A program made the translations under genes and the position numbers. This document shows positions 5,455 to 6,148 of a stretch of DNA of 6,148 nucleotides, piece after piece. This DNA comes from Fimbriimonadaceae bacterium (GTDB lineage Bacteria; Armatimonadota; Fimbriimonadia; Fimbriimonadales; Fimbriimonadaceae): assembly GCA_019454665.1 (NCBI GenBank), contig JACFNW010000147.1:1-6148 (forward strand), read 5' to 3'. The notes beneath the pieces are model-generated. The model saw nothing but the letters and a program-made list of their open reading frames with translations. It was not told where the DNA came from and made no database searches. Numbering within the stretch: the first letter of the stretch is position 1; each line of letters opens with the position of its first letter.

Positions 5455-6148
5455 TCACTCGCTCTCGTTGCGATCCAAAAGGGCTTCTGGATTCAGCACG
5501 GTGAGGTGACGCCGCCGCATCTCCACCCAACCCAGTTTGATCCAGCGGCTGAGCACGCGGATCGTGGTTTCCACGGTCGTCCCCGCCATTTCGGCCAGGT
5601 CCGAACGAGTCAGGGGCACGGCGACGGTGGTGCCCGTCTCGTGGCGCACGCCGAACGAATCGGCAAGCAACAGGACCACCGAAGCCAATCGCTGCTCCAC
5701 TTTGCCCAACGTGAGGCGGGCCATCATGTCGTGGGCGCGGCGCAACCGGGGGGCCATGGTGTGCAGGACTTCGTCGCGCAACAGGCCGTCGCTGTTGTAG
5801 AGTTCGCGCATCAGCCCGGCGGGGACCTTGAGATACCACGTGGGCGATACCGCGATCGCGGTGAGGGGGTAGGCATGACCCTCGATGACGGCCAGCAGAC
5901 CGATCGTGTGCCCCGGCCCAGCGATGTCCACGGTCACGGCGGTGCCTTGGGCAGCCGTACGCACCAGTTTCACGTAGCCAGATGCCAAGGTCGCCGAGAA
6001 GCGGCTGTCCGAACCGGCGAACCAGATGACCTCGCCTCGGTCCGCGTAGGCGACGAACGCCTCGGTCAAGAGTCGCTCCCGTGACTCGCCTGCCAGTCGG
6101 CCGAACACCCCGCTTTGTTCGATACAAGCGACGATGGAAGGGCGGTCA
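5455..6148 (-). CDS. Crp/Fnr-family transcriptional regulator (5' end outside window)
   Basis: A cytoplasmic DNA-binding regulator with an N-terminal cupin-like sensor domain and a C-terminal winged helix-turn-helix. Numbered from a GTG at 6108, the sensor domain covers about 1-115, with GEVIWFAG (25-32) and an IGLLAVI segment (69-75) where the phosphate-binding cassette would lie. The dimer helix is about 113-148. The helix-turn-helix (LTRSDLAEMAGTTVETTIRV, 166-185) is a strong Crp/Fnr match, and Glu180 and Arg184 correspond to recognition-helix residues that contact DNA in CRP and FNR. The frame stays open upstream to the window edge, adding ...CIEQSGVFGRLAG, which looks like a normal family N-terminus, so the GTG is probably internal. 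The cassette lacks the Glu and Arg that bind cAMP in CRP and no FNR cysteine cluster is visible, so the signal is unknown. The target genes cannot be told from position. Confidence 0.88.
   Translation of the reverse strand, partial: DRPSIVACIEQSGVFGRLAGESRERLLTEAFVAYADRGEVIWFAGSDSRFSATLASGYVKLVRTAAQGTAVTVDIAGPGHTIGLLAVIEGHAYPLTAIAVSPTWYLKVPAGLMRELYNSDGLLRDEVLHTMAPRLRRAHDMMARLTLGKVEQRLASVVLLLADSFGVRHETGTTVAVPLTRSDLAEMAGTTVETTIRVLSRWIKLGWVEMRRRHLTVLNPEALLDRNESE

Noticed and set aside
5455..6108. Regulator gene taken as complete from the GTG at 6108
   Set aside because: The frame is open to the window edge, and the codons upstream (CIEQSG before VFGRLAG) fit the usual Crp/Fnr N-terminal helix, so the real start probably lies outside the window.

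Overview
The window is gene-dense, GC-rich bacterial DNA (roughly 60-65% G+C by eye) with long antisense shadow frames. It holds four complete or nearly complete protein genes plus a fragment at the left edge. I see no RNA gene, mobile element or CRISPR array. Two genes start with lipoprotein signal peptides. Three transcription starts look leaderless or nearly so: a TANNNT -10 box sits 6-10 nt before the start codon with no Shine-Dalgarno sequence. Genes inside the operon instead have an AGGAG site. This mix, plus envelope-targeted sugar enzymes, suits a high-GC lineage rich in leaderless mRNAs, for example Armatimonadota/Fimbriimonadia. That placement is a guess; nothing in the window fixes the taxonomy.

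Layout, left to right. A minus-strand operon runs from about 2858 down past the left edge. It encodes a GH65-family glycosidase lipoprotein, then 2 nt later a NodB/polysaccharide-deacetylase-like protein that seems to have lost its metal-binding histidines, then the first 16 codons of a further gene. A 75-bp divergent intergenic region (2859-2933) separates this operon from a plus-strand AmpG/PAT-type MFS transporter with an unusually large central insertion. After 21 nt, and with its own -10 box, comes a small plus-strand lipoprotein made of two copies of one ~95-residue domain. It ends 1 nt from the stop codon of a convergent Crp/Fnr-family regulator, whose 5' end lies beyond the right edge.

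Reading the genes together (inference): the GH65 lipoprotein would cleave an alpha-glucoside outside the cytoplasm, and the divergent MFS permease, of a family that carries sugar-containing compounds, could import the substrate or product. The deacetylase-like protein and the next gene are co-transcribed with the glycosidase. The Crp/Fnr regulator and the duplicated-domain lipoprotein have no evident link to sugar metabolism beyond position. Most of the window is ordinary. The points that most merit a second look are the degenerate deacetylase active site, the hydrolase-type (not phosphorylase-type) signature in the GH65 protein, the MFS insertion and the repeated leaderless-promoter pattern.
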